64,000 nt of DNA, from positions 1-64,000 of the forward strand of contig JAHDWB010000005.1 of the NCBI GenBank assembly GCA_023382595.1, written 5' to 3'. The position numbers and the translations under genes are program-made. Shown here one piece after another: positions 35,541 through 42,277 of the stretch. The stretch is from Anaerolineales bacterium (GTDB lineage: Bacteria; Chloroflexota; Anaerolineae; Anaerolineales; Villigracilaceae). Every line of letters starts with the position of its first letter. Position 1 is the stretch's first letter. The notes below the pieces were generated by a model, which saw only the letters and a program-made list of their open reading frames with translations, did no database searches and had not been told where the DNA came from.

Positions 35541-35564
35541 TATTATTTTATGTGACTATAACTT

Positions 35565-35768
35565 TTATAGATTTTCCCAAATCAGTTCAAGAACAGCATA
35601 TATTCCCGTACATACCATAACTGCTCCGGTGATCAAAACCAGCCACATATAACATCCTGCTCGAAAAGTCAGGCGTACCCTACTGCCAAAATAGTTTTGG
35701 TACAAGTAATATGCTGAAACGAGAAAAGCCAAGAAACCTATTGCAGCATTAATAAGGGTTTGTTTCAT
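35565..35768 (-). CDS. small hypothetical membrane protein
   Basis: The 67-residue product (from ATG 35768) has two hydrophobic helices (LINAAIGFLAFLVSAYYLY and MWLVLITGAVMVCTGIYAVL). I recognise no family. A GGAAA sequence about 8 bases upstream favours this start; TTG 35783 and ATG 35777 are alternatives. Base composition is AT-richer than in the genes around. It follows the sunset-domain gene on the same strand by about 44 bases. Confidence 0.5.
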   Translation of the reverse strand: MKQTLINAAIGFLAFLVSAYYLYQNYFGSRVRLTFRAGCYMWLVLITGAVMVCTGIYAVLELIWENL

Positions 35769-35812
35769 ATCTAACATTTCCAAAATTATATGCTTTTTTG
35801 ATTGACGAGTAA

Positions 35813-36313
35813 CTACTCAAAAGACCTGCGCCATCCGCTTGTTCGTGCCTCGGCTTCGGTACAAAACCATCTTTCACCATATGCTGGTTCTATAATCGTC
35901 GAATCGTAATATTTCTGACCGGGAACATGATAAATCTTTTCACCACTGTTAAATGAAATATTGCCTTTGATGTCACATCCACTTACATAGCTTGTGCAAC
36001 CGTTTGGACAAGGAGAATCCGTGTTGACTGATTGTTGTTCCTGCTCAAATAAGTAGTCATGGTATCCATCATCTGGTTCGATGAAGTCATCACACGCACC
36101 ATACCGTATACATGGGTCAGCTTCCGCAGTCAGTATACGGGGATCTGTTTCTGCCATGTCGTTTTGATATTCATATGCAAAAGGTTGCGGGTCGTTAGGA
36201 TACTCAGGACTACTTGGGCTACCTCCACTAGAATTGCTGCAAAAATAAGAGACAGCAATAAATCCAGTAACCCAAGCCACCCATGAATAATTGCTCTTTT
36301 TCTTTCTTGACAT
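35813..36313 (-). CDS. membrane-anchored sunset-domain protein
   Basis: The 166-residue protein has an N-terminal membrane segment (about residues 10-26), a low-complexity acidic, cysteine-bearing middle (CIRYGACDDF), and a C-terminal sunset-type domain: CDIKGNISFNSGEKIYHVPG, then GERWFCTEAEARTSGWR. Such domains are found at the ends of many secreted or nuclease proteins, but their job is unclear. AAGGA lies 7 bases before the ATG. The AT-rich, Ser/Asp-rich composition differs from its neighbours and suggests an accessory gene. Confidence 0.7.
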   Translation of the reverse strand: MSRKKKSNYSWVAWVTGFIAVSYFCSNSSGGSPSSPEYPNDPQPFAYEYQNDMAETDPRILTAEADPCIRYGACDDFIEPDDGYHDYLFEQEQQSVNTDSPCPNGCTSYVSGCDIKGNISFNSGEKIYHVPGQKYYDSTIIEPAYGERWFCTEAEARTSGWRRSFE

Positions 36314-36352
36314 TTCACATCCTTTTTACTTTGCCTGATTTTACCTGAAACT

Positions 36353-36523
36353 TGCTTCCCCTCCGTCCCAGCCTGCGGCGGGACACCTCCCCCATCCCGC
36401 AAGGCGGGACAGGGGAGGATGAAATCTCGATTTTGAAACGAATACAAAGTCCCTAAAAAAACAGAAACTTCTCTCCCCCCGTTCGAGTTCGCCGAATGGG
36501 GGGAGGCAGGAGGGGGGCATCAA
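36353..36523. repeat. GC-rich stem-loop repeat, copy A
   Basis: Contains a CCTCCCC/GGGGAGG hairpin with an inner TCCCGC/GCGGGA stem, an AT-rich middle, and a CTCCCCCC/GGGGGGAG hairpin. It is identical to copy B over most of its length. Confidence 0.85.
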
Positions 36524-36592
36524 TCACCTTCCTGCAACGCATCCCAGATCACGGTCAGAGCGGTAATTTCCAAGGCTGTTGTCGTAGGGCAT
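36524..36592 (-). pseudogene. DUF559 remnant (5' end joined to a frameshifted 3' end)
   Basis: Read on the minus strand it starts MPYDNSLGNYR, as the intact gene starts MPYDTNPRNYR. It then jumps to the last 30-odd bases of the gene in another frame and stops after 22 codons. About 290 bases of the gene interior are missing. This is what recombination or internal deletion between repeat units would leave. Confidence 0.75.
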
Positions 36593-36759
36593 GCTTCCCC
36601 CTCCGTCCCAGCCTGCGGCGGGACACCTCCCCCATCCCGCAAGGCGGGACAGGGGAGGATGAAATCTCGATTTTGAAACGAATACAAAGTCCCTAAAAAA
36701 ACAGAAACTTCTCTCCCCCCGTTCGAGTTCGCCGAATGGGGGGAGGCAGGAGGGGGGCA
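36593..36759. repeat. GC-rich stem-loop repeat, copy B
   Basis: Same sequence and orientation as copy A. On the minus strand the C-rich hairpin just downstream of the DUF559 stop, followed by TTTCTGTTTTTTT, would act as its transcription terminator. Confidence 0.85.
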
Positions 36760-37116
36760 TCAATCACCTTCCTGCAACGCATCCCAGATCACGGTCAGAA
36801 CCGTATCCAGATCGTTCATCACAGCATGATTCCAAAAGCGCAGAACGCGAAAGCCCTTTGACTCCAAATAGGCAGTCCGTTCAGCGTCGTATTGCACCTG
36901 CTCCAAATGTTGACTACCGTCCAGTTCAATGACCAGTTTTCTGACCGGCGCGCAGAAATCCACAATGTAATTGCCGATGGCATGTTGCTTCCTGAAATGG
37001 ACATCTCCCATGCGGTGGGCGCGCAGGTGCGTCCAGAGTTTTGCCTCGGCGGGCGTAAGATTCCGGCGCAGCTCTTTGGCGCGGCGGTAATTTCTAGGGT
37101 TGGTGTCGTAGGGCAT
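36760..37116 (-). CDS. DUF559 endonuclease-like protein
   Basis: The 118-residue product is a DUF559 protein of the Vsr/PD-(D/E)XK-like nuclease fold: ELRRNLTPAEAKLWTHLRAHRMG, then FRKQHAIGNYIVDFCAPVRKL and VIELDGSQH with the acidic active-site candidates, and FRVLRFWNHAVMNDLD. Activity of most such proteins is untested. It is sandwiched between repeat copies B and C, and a broken copy lies beyond B, so it appears to travel or duplicate with the repeats. Confidence 0.85.
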   Translation of the reverse strand: MPYDTNPRNYRRAKELRRNLTPAEAKLWTHLRAHRMGDVHFRKQHAIGNYIVDFCAPVRKLVIELDGSQHLEQVQYDAERTAYLESKGFRVLRFWNHAVMNDLDTVLTVIWDALQEGD

Positions 37117-37285
37117 GCTTCCCCCTCCGTCCCAGCCTGCGGCGGGATACCTCCACCATCCCGCAGGGCGGGGCGGTGGAGCACAGGGTCTTGATCTTGA
37201 AACCGATAAAAAATCTCATAAAAATAGCAGTGTCTCTTCCCTCGTTCACCTTGCCGGAGCAGGGCAGACGGGATGGGAATATCTT
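37117..37285. repeat. GC-rich stem-loop repeat, copy C (diverged)
   Basis: Aligns with copies A and B from CTTCCCCCTCCGTCCCAGCC through the AT-rich middle (TCTTGATCTTGAAACCGATA against TCTCGATTTTGAAACGAATA) to a final G-rich part, with many substitutions. It lies on the 5' side of DUF559. Confidence 0.7.
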
Positions 37286-37518
37286 ATCCCTTTGCCCGAT
37301 TTTACAGGAAAACAGGTCGAATATCGCTGATGAGTTGTCAGACAATGCGGACAACTTGCCGATTTCTTCGCTTGAAAGCTGCCTGCTCGGCGCAATTGGT
37401 ACTTAAGGACATGGGTTGCCTCGGCGCTTTCAACTATAATGATGGGAAGCTTTTCATAATAACATTTGCCTGTTCAGCGCGATCCGTCACCCCCTATTCT
37501 CTGTTTAACGAGGTGATC
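37286..37518. other. non-coding stretch before the GGDEF gene
   Basis: This 233-base stretch holds the right-hand flanking sequence of the DUF559 cassette (37290-37312), then unremarkable sequence with a TATAAT at 37436-37441 that lacks a convincing -35 box, and a GAGGTG site just before the GGDEF start. An open frame runs through it but shows no coding character. Confidence 0.4.
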
Positions 37519-38697
37519 ATGATCTTAGATGTAAGGACAATGGGGATGGTTTCCGCCGTTGTACCGCTGATCCTTGGCTTTGCCATGCTGGCATACATGC
37601 GGGAGAGAAAAACATACACCGGCTTTCGGCATTGGGTATTGGCAAACTTCGGTTTTTGTGCGGGGTTTTTATGCGTTTCCCTGCGCGGCTACATCCCCGA
37701 ACTCATCTCGGTCGTGCTCGGCAATGCGCTCATTATGTACAGCGTCATCCTTATCTACGAAGGCATCCAGCGCTTTTATGCGCAGCCCCCATTCAACTTC
37801 TGGAATTATCTGGTCTTTGTCCTCTACCTCCTCCTGCAGACCTATTTCACATACTCATCGCCGGATATTAATGCGCGGGTTGTCCTGTCGTCGCTTGTTC
37901 TCTGTTTTTTCGTCCTGCGTGCAGGCAGCAGGCTGTTTCAGGAACTGCCCCCGAAACTGGCAAAGATATCCCGCATGGTGGGGGGAATGTTCTTTATTAC
38001 CGCCATCTTCCCGTTCGCCCGCGCATACTTTGCCTTCTTTCAATCGGAACCGATCGACTTTTTCTCCGATCGTCTGAACTCCTGGTTTTCGGGCATCATT
38101 GTCGCTTCGATCCTGATCTGGAACTTTTACTTTTTCTTCCTGAACAGCGCCCGCCTCGAACTGGACCATGAGCTTGTCCGCCGCGAACTGGGCGAGATCG
38201 CCAGCACCGATCCGCTCACAAACCTGCACAACCGCCGTCATTTCAATGAACATGCCGAAATGGAGTTCCAGCGTGCCCGGCGGTTTGGGCGTGATCTATC
38301 CTTTTTATTGATAGATGCGGACTATTTTAAATCGATCAATGATAATCACGGTCATGAAGCGGGGGATGCGGTTCTTGTAGCCCTTTCGGAGATACTGCGC
38401 TCGAAGGTCCGTACCTTTGATCTGGTCGCCCGCCTTGGAGGGGATGAATTTGTGGTCATGCTGACGGATGCGGACGAGCAAAGGGCATATGCCATCGCGG
38501 AAAGGATCCGTGAGAAGGTCGAACAGACGCCGGTGATGTTCGACTCCCAGCCTTTGAACATATATCTCTCCATCGGAATTGCAACCGTCCGCCCCGATGA
38601 CGAAGATCTGGGAACGACGCTGAGACGCGGCGACCATGCCTTGTATCTCGCCAAACAGAGCGGGCGAAACCGCGTGCAATCATCTGAAAACGAATGA
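37519..38697 (+). CDS. membrane diguanylate cyclase (GGDEF)
   Basis: The 392-residue protein has about six or seven hydrophobic helices (residues about 5-215) as an uncharacterised membrane sensor, then a GGDEF domain (about 225-388) with the intact catalytic site G307-GDEF-311 and an inhibitory I-site R298-x2-D301 five residues upstream. It should make cyclic di-GMP with product feedback. The start ATG 37519 follows GAGGTG. No EAL partner is nearby, and the target process is unknown. Confidence 0.88.
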   Translation: MILDVRTMGMVSAVVPLILGFAMLAYMRERKTYTGFRHWVLANFGFCAGFLCVSLRGYIPELISVVLGNALIMYSVILIYEGIQRFYAQPPFNFWNYLVFVLYLLLQTYFTYSSPDINARVVLSSLVLCFFVLRAGSRLFQELPPKLAKISRMVGGMFFITAIFPFARAYFAFFQSEPIDFFSDRLNSWFSGIIVASILIWNFYFFFLNSARLELDHELVRRELGEIASTDPLTNLHNRRHFNEHAEMEFQRARRFGRDLSFLLIDADYFKSINDNHGHEAGDAVLVALSEILRSKVRTFDLVARLGGDEFVVMLTDADEQRAYAIAERIREKVEQTPVMFDSQPLNIYLSIGIATVRPDDEDLGTTLRRGDHALYLAKQSGRNRVQSSENE

Positions 38698-38779
38698 GAA
38701 GTGACCGTCACTTATTTAAAAAACTCCTAGCAGTATTTAAAAAACTGCTTGCTCTTTTTTAAAAAACTCCTAACAGTTT
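38698..38779. repeat. short AT-rich tandem repeat
   Basis: Three copies of a TTTAAAAAACT core (near 38713, 38738 and 38759) are each followed by a CCTAGCAG-, GCTTGC- or CCTAACAG-like end, with unit lengths of roughly 20-26 bases. A GTGACCGTCAC palindrome precedes them at 38701. Coding of a peptide is not apparent. Confidence 0.55.
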
Positions 38780-38789
38780 TTCCAGAAAA

Positions 38790-38824
38790 AAGGTGACAGT
38801 CACTTTTAAAGTGACTGTCACCTT
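38790..38824. repeat. perfect 17-bp palindrome (GTGACAGTCAC family)
   Basis: Arms 38790-38806 and 38808-38824 are exact reverse complements around one base, both built on GTGACAGTCAC as in the mutY terminator. Placed between the convergent GGDEF and HU-like genes, it may terminate transcription from both sides. Confidence 0.8.
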
Positions 38825-38881
38825 AAATAAAAAAAGAGACGTTCCGTACGAAAACATCTCTTATGCGGGGGGAGGGATGGG

Positions 38882-39289
38882 TTAATCTTCCTGCGGCTGG
38901 CTGATCAGCGTACCCCTTTCGAACTCGATCTGTTCGAGTCCCTTCTTGAACTGTTTGCCGGGATTGAAGCGCGGCAGGATGGTTTCGATCTGCGTGGCGC
39001 GCACGTCGTCGGCGGTCTCGGCGCCGGAACAGGTCGTGCGCAGCCAGAACGAACCGAAGTCGCCCAGTTCCACGACATTGCCGCGCGCCAGTTCTTCCGG
39101 GATGATCTCGAGCAGACATGCCAGCGCAGCCGCCATATCGGTCTGGTTGAGGGTGGAGCGCTTCGATGCGGCAACTGCCAGATCGTACGTGCTCCTCCGT
39201 CCGCTCGAACGGATGGCGGGGTAGAACTTCTTGGGGGCTTCGCGATCACTCGGGTTGCCCCGTTCAACGATGTTGAATTTAACGGTCAT
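38882..39289 (-). CDS. HU-related DNA-binding protein (HU-HIG type)
   Basis: The 135-residue protein fits the long HU-like family: VKFNIVERGNPSDREAPKKFYPAI start, KRSTLNQTDMAAALACLLEIIPEEL (helical dimer part), VVELGDFGSFWLR and PRFNPGKQFKKGLEQI. It probably binds DNA as a dimer. The family is best known from Bacteroidota, where it may act in nucleoid or surface-gene control. A minus-strand promoter lies 66 bases upstream. Confidence 0.8.
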   Translation of the reverse strand: MTVKFNIVERGNPSDREAPKKFYPAIRSSGRRSTYDLAVAASKRSTLNQTDMAAALACLLEIIPEELARGNVVELGDFGSFWLRTTCSGAETADDVRATQIETILPRFNPGKQFKKGLEQIEFERGTLISQPQED

Positions 39290-39354
39290 GTTTCTTTACT
39301 CCTATAGAGGTGAATTGTGTGCAGGAGGACATACGTTTCCACTTGCTTGAGGTC

Positions 39355-39382
39355 ATTGTACAAGGGATTTTGATTTGTGCAA
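39355..39382 (-). promoter_or_regulatory. promoter for the HU-like gene
   Basis: Read on the minus strand: TTGCAC (39382-39377), 16-base spacer, TACAAT (39360-39355), giving a leader of about 60 bases. Confidence 0.55.
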
Positions 39383-39481
39383 TAACATTCCTGCAAGGAA
39401 TACAAAAGGTAATAAATATCACCTTAATTGTAGTATTTTTGTCGTACCGGCGTGTTCTGCGGGAAATTTGGTACACTACAA

Positions 39482-39512
39482 GGTGAGGGTCACTGGTAGA
39501 GTGACCCTCACC
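39482..39512. repeat. perfect 13-bp palindrome (GTGAGGGTCAC variant)
   Basis: GGTGAGGGTCACT (39482-39494) and AGTGACCCTCACC (39500-39512) pair perfectly with a 5-base loop. It differs in the middle from the GTGACAGTCAC palindromes but keeps the same frame of GTGA and TCAC. Confidence 0.75.
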
Positions 39513-39538
39513 CGACTGCCGCCCATCGACATCTCACC

Positions 39539-39967
39539 ATGAAACGCTTTCTCCTGCTCATTACCCTCATCGGCATCGCGCTGTTATCGCTGGCTAGATA
39601 CGCCTTCATGCGCCAGATCGAATTCCAAGGGCGCGCCGAAACTGCGCTTGCCACAGTGGAGAAGTACTCGCTCCGCGCCGGGACGGAAGGCGAGAGCTAC
39701 TGTCCCATCTTCGTCTTCACCCGCAGCGACGGTCTGACCGTCGTCTATTACGGCGATGTGTGCGCCTCGCCGCCCGCCTATGAAATCGGTCAACAGGTCG
39801 AAGTGTTGTACGATCCGCTCGAGGACCGCGGCGTGCAGTTGAACACCTTCCGCTCGAAATACAGGGATGTCTTCGTTCCGTTCGGCATCGGTCTGCCTGT
39901 GTTTCTAGCCGGGCTGTTCGGAATGCGCTCGCTCCGCAGCCGGTCAACTGCGGGCAGGCAGGGGTAG
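39539..39967 (+). CDS. DUF3592-type membrane protein
   Basis: The 142-residue protein has an N-terminal helix (FLLLITLIGIALLSLARYA), an extracytoplasmic-type beta domain (YCPIFVFTRSDGLTVVYYGDVCASPPAYEIGQQVEVLYDP) and a C-terminal helix (FVPFGIGLPVFLAGLFGM). This layout and the YxxGxxVxVxYxP pattern match the DUF3592 family, whose function is unknown. Two cysteines could form a disulphide. The gene stands alone behind a palindrome. Confidence 0.75.
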   Translation: MKRFLLLITLIGIALLSLARYAFMRQIEFQGRAETALATVEKYSLRAGTEGESYCPIFVFTRSDGLTVVYYGDVCASPPAYEIGQQVEVLYDPLEDRGVQLNTFRSKYRDVFVPFGIGLPVFLAGLFGMRSLRSRSTAGRQG

Positions 39968-40016
39968 GATGGACGCCGCTTGCGGTCACGCTGCGAAAAG
40001 AGATCCTTCTCAAGGG

Positions 40017-40044
40017 TTGTGTTATTGGAATAATTTCGTATAAT
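40017..40044 (+). promoter_or_regulatory. promoter for the 56-residue membrane protein
   Basis: TTGTGT (40017-40022), 16-base spacer and a perfect TATAAT (40039-40044), 38 bases before the ATG at 40082. Confidence 0.6.
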
Positions 40045-40081
40045 CAAGGTATCGTTGGGAAACAATCTAAGGAGAATCACC

Positions 40082-40252
40082 ATGAAGCTTAATCCGCCCA
40101 CCAAGATCGCTTTTTACATTTCAGTTGCCTTGTTCGTTCTCGGTTTGCTGGGGTTGTTCGTCACCATCCCCTTTGTGTCCGCCTACGCCACCTGGTTCGT
40201 CGTCGTTGGTTATCTCGTCCTGTTGATCAGCCTGTTCGTCAAAGGCATGTAA
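40082..40252 (+). CDS. small two-helix membrane protein
   Basis: The 56-residue product begins MKLNPPTKIAFYISVALFVL and is almost wholly hydrophobic, with two helices and a VKGM end. AAGGAG lies 7 bases before the ATG, with a promoter upstream and a perfect terminator downstream, so it is a genuine single-gene unit. Family unknown to me; the function cannot be told. Confidence 0.7.
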   Translation: MKLNPPTKIAFYISVALFVLGLLGLFVTIPFVSAYATWFVVVGYLVLLISLFVKGM

Positions 40253-40284
40253 GACACTTCATTCCCAGCGATACTTTGCTCGAG

Positions 40285-40315
40285 AAAAAGCGCGGACTGC
40301 AAGTCCGCGCTTTTT
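40285..40315. terminator. perfect 14-bp terminator
   Basis: AAAAAGCGCGGACT (40285-40298) and AGTCCGCGCTTTTT (40302-40315) pair perfectly with a 3-base loop. It serves both the small membrane gene and the convergent STAS gene. Confidence 0.9.
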
Positions 40316-40330
40316 CTTTGCATCGTTCTC

Positions 40331-40669
40331 TTAGTAACTCGCCGCCGCCTCATCGACGGTGGGGAAGACTTCCATCATCTCCATCAACCCGACCGTTTGC
40401 AAAACCTCCGACACGTGGCTGGGGATGTGCGCCAGTTTTACGCCTCCGCCCGCCTTTTGCGCGTTCTGCATTGTCCGCACGATCGCGCGCACGCCCGCCG
40501 AGGACAGGTACGAAACATGCTTGAGATCGAGCACCAGCTTCTTGCGCTCCTGCGCGATCCTGCCCAGGTCGGCGTCCAGCGCTGCCGCGGTGACTGAATC
40601 CACCCTGCCGGTCACAGACACCACGGTCACCTCCCCCCTGCCTTCACTCTTTACAGAAAACTCGTCCAT
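40331..40669 (-). CDS. STAS anti-sigma factor antagonist
   Basis: The 112-residue single STAS domain resembles SpoIIAA/RsbV, with VVSVTGRVDSVTAAALDADL and the phosphorylation-site loop YLSSAGVRAIV (S57 the likely phospho-serine). Such proteins bind anti-sigma kinases and are switched by phosphorylation. No kinase or sigma factor is present in the window. It is the last gene of a three-gene minus-strand unit with two membrane proteins, 49 bases after the propeller gene. Confidence 0.88.
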   Translation of the reverse strand: MDEFSVKSEGRGEVTVVSVTGRVDSVTAAALDADLGRIAQERKKLVLDLKHVSYLSSAGVRAIVRTMQNAQKAGGGVKLAHIPSHVSEVLQTVGLMEMMEVFPTVDEAAASY

Positions 40670-40717
40670 GCTCTGCTCCTTGTTGCTTGTTGGATGTTAT
40701 TCCGCGGCTGGAGACCC

Positions 40718-42277
40718 TTACGAAAGGATCACCTGTCCGCAATATTCGCATTTGTCCATGCCGAGTTCCAGCGTCCCGCCGCAGTTCGGGCAGTTGAACG
40801 TCTCCGCTTTGATCTGATGCCCTGCCGCCCGGAACGCGGCTTCGTTCTCGGCAAGGTCATGGCGCAGACGCTTCAGCCGTGCCAGATACGCATCACTGGA
40901 CATCTCGCCCGCCTTGCGCAGGCGTTCCACATCTGCGATGTGTTCCTTCAACATGCGCCGCTGGGCATCTAGGCTTTCCCTGCTCTTATCCTGGAAGGAG
41001 ACCTTCATTTCGGGTTTCGGAGGTATCGAAGCGACGATCGCGGCAATGATGAGCATCACCGCAGAGAGCAGCAGACCGATCAACAGCGGCGTAAAGCGGA
41101 AGCCGGGGATCGAACTGAAATCGACCTTGACGACCTGCACCTGATTGTTGTCCGCGATGACCACATAGCGGTCGTCGCCGAGCCTGCCGATGTCGATGCG
41201 GGTGATGCCGCTCGAATGTTTGGGCAGGTTGTTGCGGCTGCCCGTGTCCGTGAAGATCGCCACGTTGCCGTCGTCGTCGCCGATGACCGCCTCTTGTTTG
41301 CCGTCCTCATCGATGTCCAGCCCCGAGATCTCGTTCACTTTTTCGGATAAGGAACCGCTCCACATCTGGCGGATGGTTGTTCCGTCGAACGAGAATGCCC
41401 ACACGCCCCCGTCCTTGCCGCCGGCAATGATCTCGCGCGACGACGGGTCGCCGTCCAATTCCACTTCGCGTACTTCGGTCACTGCCTGCCCGAGCGATTT
41501 CTCGAACAGGATGCTTCCATCCGCGGCATTGTACACTTTGAAGGCGCCGTACTCGCCGCCGGTGATGATCTCGCTGTTGCCGTCGCCGTTCAGATCGAAG
41601 GCTCGCATGCGGCGCAGCACTTCCTGACTCGCCTCCCAGACCGCTCTTCCGTTCGAATCGTATACGGCAATGCTGCCGTCGTTCGTGGCAACCGCCACGT
41701 GGATCTGACCTGTAATGCGGGCATCATCCATGCCGCGCAGTTCCATCGAGCCGATGTTCGTTTCCCAGCGCGGCGCGCCGTCCACGCCCAGTCCGAGCAG
41801 TTTGCCCGAGGTATCGCCGAGCACGATCTGCGGTCCGGCAGGGAAGCGGATGACCGCCACCCGCGAAGGATTGCCGATGCTCAGCGACTGTGCCAGCGTG
41901 CGCACCTGTCCCTTTGAGATCACATCCACGCTGCCGCCTGTCCCGCGATGGAACACGACCACGTCCTCCACGCCGTCGCCGGTCACATCTCCCAGTGTGG
42001 ATTTGGCGGCGGAGTAGGGGAAACTCCACAACACGCCGCCGTTCGGGTCGAAGGCGGTCACATCGTTCGGGCTTTGGATGAAGAGTTCATTCTGCCCGTC
42101 GCCGCTCAGGTCGATGACCTTCATGCTCTCGGCGGTGGAATACGGCTGGGACCACATGCCCGTGCTGCCGAACTTTTGGGCGGCAACCGAGCCGTTGAAG
42201 GCGAACACGCCCGCCACGACCATGACAAGACAGGACAGTACGATCGCAACAGTAAAAGGGATGATTTTTCGACTCAT
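40718..42277 (-). CDS. membrane-anchored beta-propeller with zinc ribbon
   Basis: The 519-residue protein has an N-terminal helix (about residues 8-28), a series of FG-GAP/PQQ-like propeller repeats with DLNGDGNSEIITGG, DIDEDGKQEAVIGDDDG and related calcium-type loops (about 50-380), a second helix (about 393-417) and a cytosolic tail with a coiled helix and a zinc ribbon (CPNCGG and CEYCGQ). The propeller would be outside and the ribbon inside. It overlaps the upstream gene by ATGA. Function unknown. Confidence 0.7.
   Translation of the reverse strand: MSRKIIPFTVAIVLSCLVMVVAGVFAFNGSVAAQKFGSTGMWSQPYSTAESMKVIDLSGDGQNELFIQSPNDVTAFDPNGGVLWSFPYSAAKSTLGDVTGDGVEDVVVFHRGTGGSVDVISKGQVRTLAQSLSIGNPSRVAVIRFPAGPQIVLGDTSGKLLGLGVDGAPRWETNIGSMELRGMDDARITGQIHVAVATNDGSIAVYDSNGRAVWEASQEVLRRMRAFDLNGDGNSEIITGGEYGAFKVYNAADGSILFEKSLGQAVTEVREVELDGDPSSREIIAGGKDGGVWAFSFDGTTIRQMWSGSLSEKVNEISGLDIDEDGKQEAVIGDDDGNVAIFTDTGSRNNLPKHSSGITRIDIGRLGDDRYVVIADNNQVQVVKVDFSSIPGFRFTPLLIGLLLSAVMLIIAAIVASIPPKPEMKVSFQDKSRESLDAQRRMLKEHIADVERLRKAGEMSSDAYLARLKRLRHDLAENEAAFRAAGHQIKAETFNCPNCGGTLELGMDKCEYCGQVILS

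Larger units (their letters stand above)
36329..37312. repeat. DUF559 repeat cassette flanked by near-direct repeats
   Basis: The cassette has the order: repeat A, broken DUF559 remnant, repeat B, intact DUF559 gene, repeat C. Its ends carry a similar 22-base sequence: CTTTGCCTGATTTTACCTGA at 36329 and CTTTGCCCGATTTTACAGGA at 37290 (19 of 22 positions over the full length). Positions 36361-36559 and 36601-36799 are identical (199 bp, 240-bp period). The flanking pair may be old target duplications or part of the repeat family. Confidence 0.7.

Noticed and set aside
36361-36763. Coding frames inside repeats A and B (CLPPFGELERGE type)
   Set aside because: The identical frame appears twice only because the repeat is duplicated; hairpin sequence explains it.
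38698-38779. CRISPR array
   Set aside because: Units of about 20-26 bases, no unique spacers, and no cas genes.
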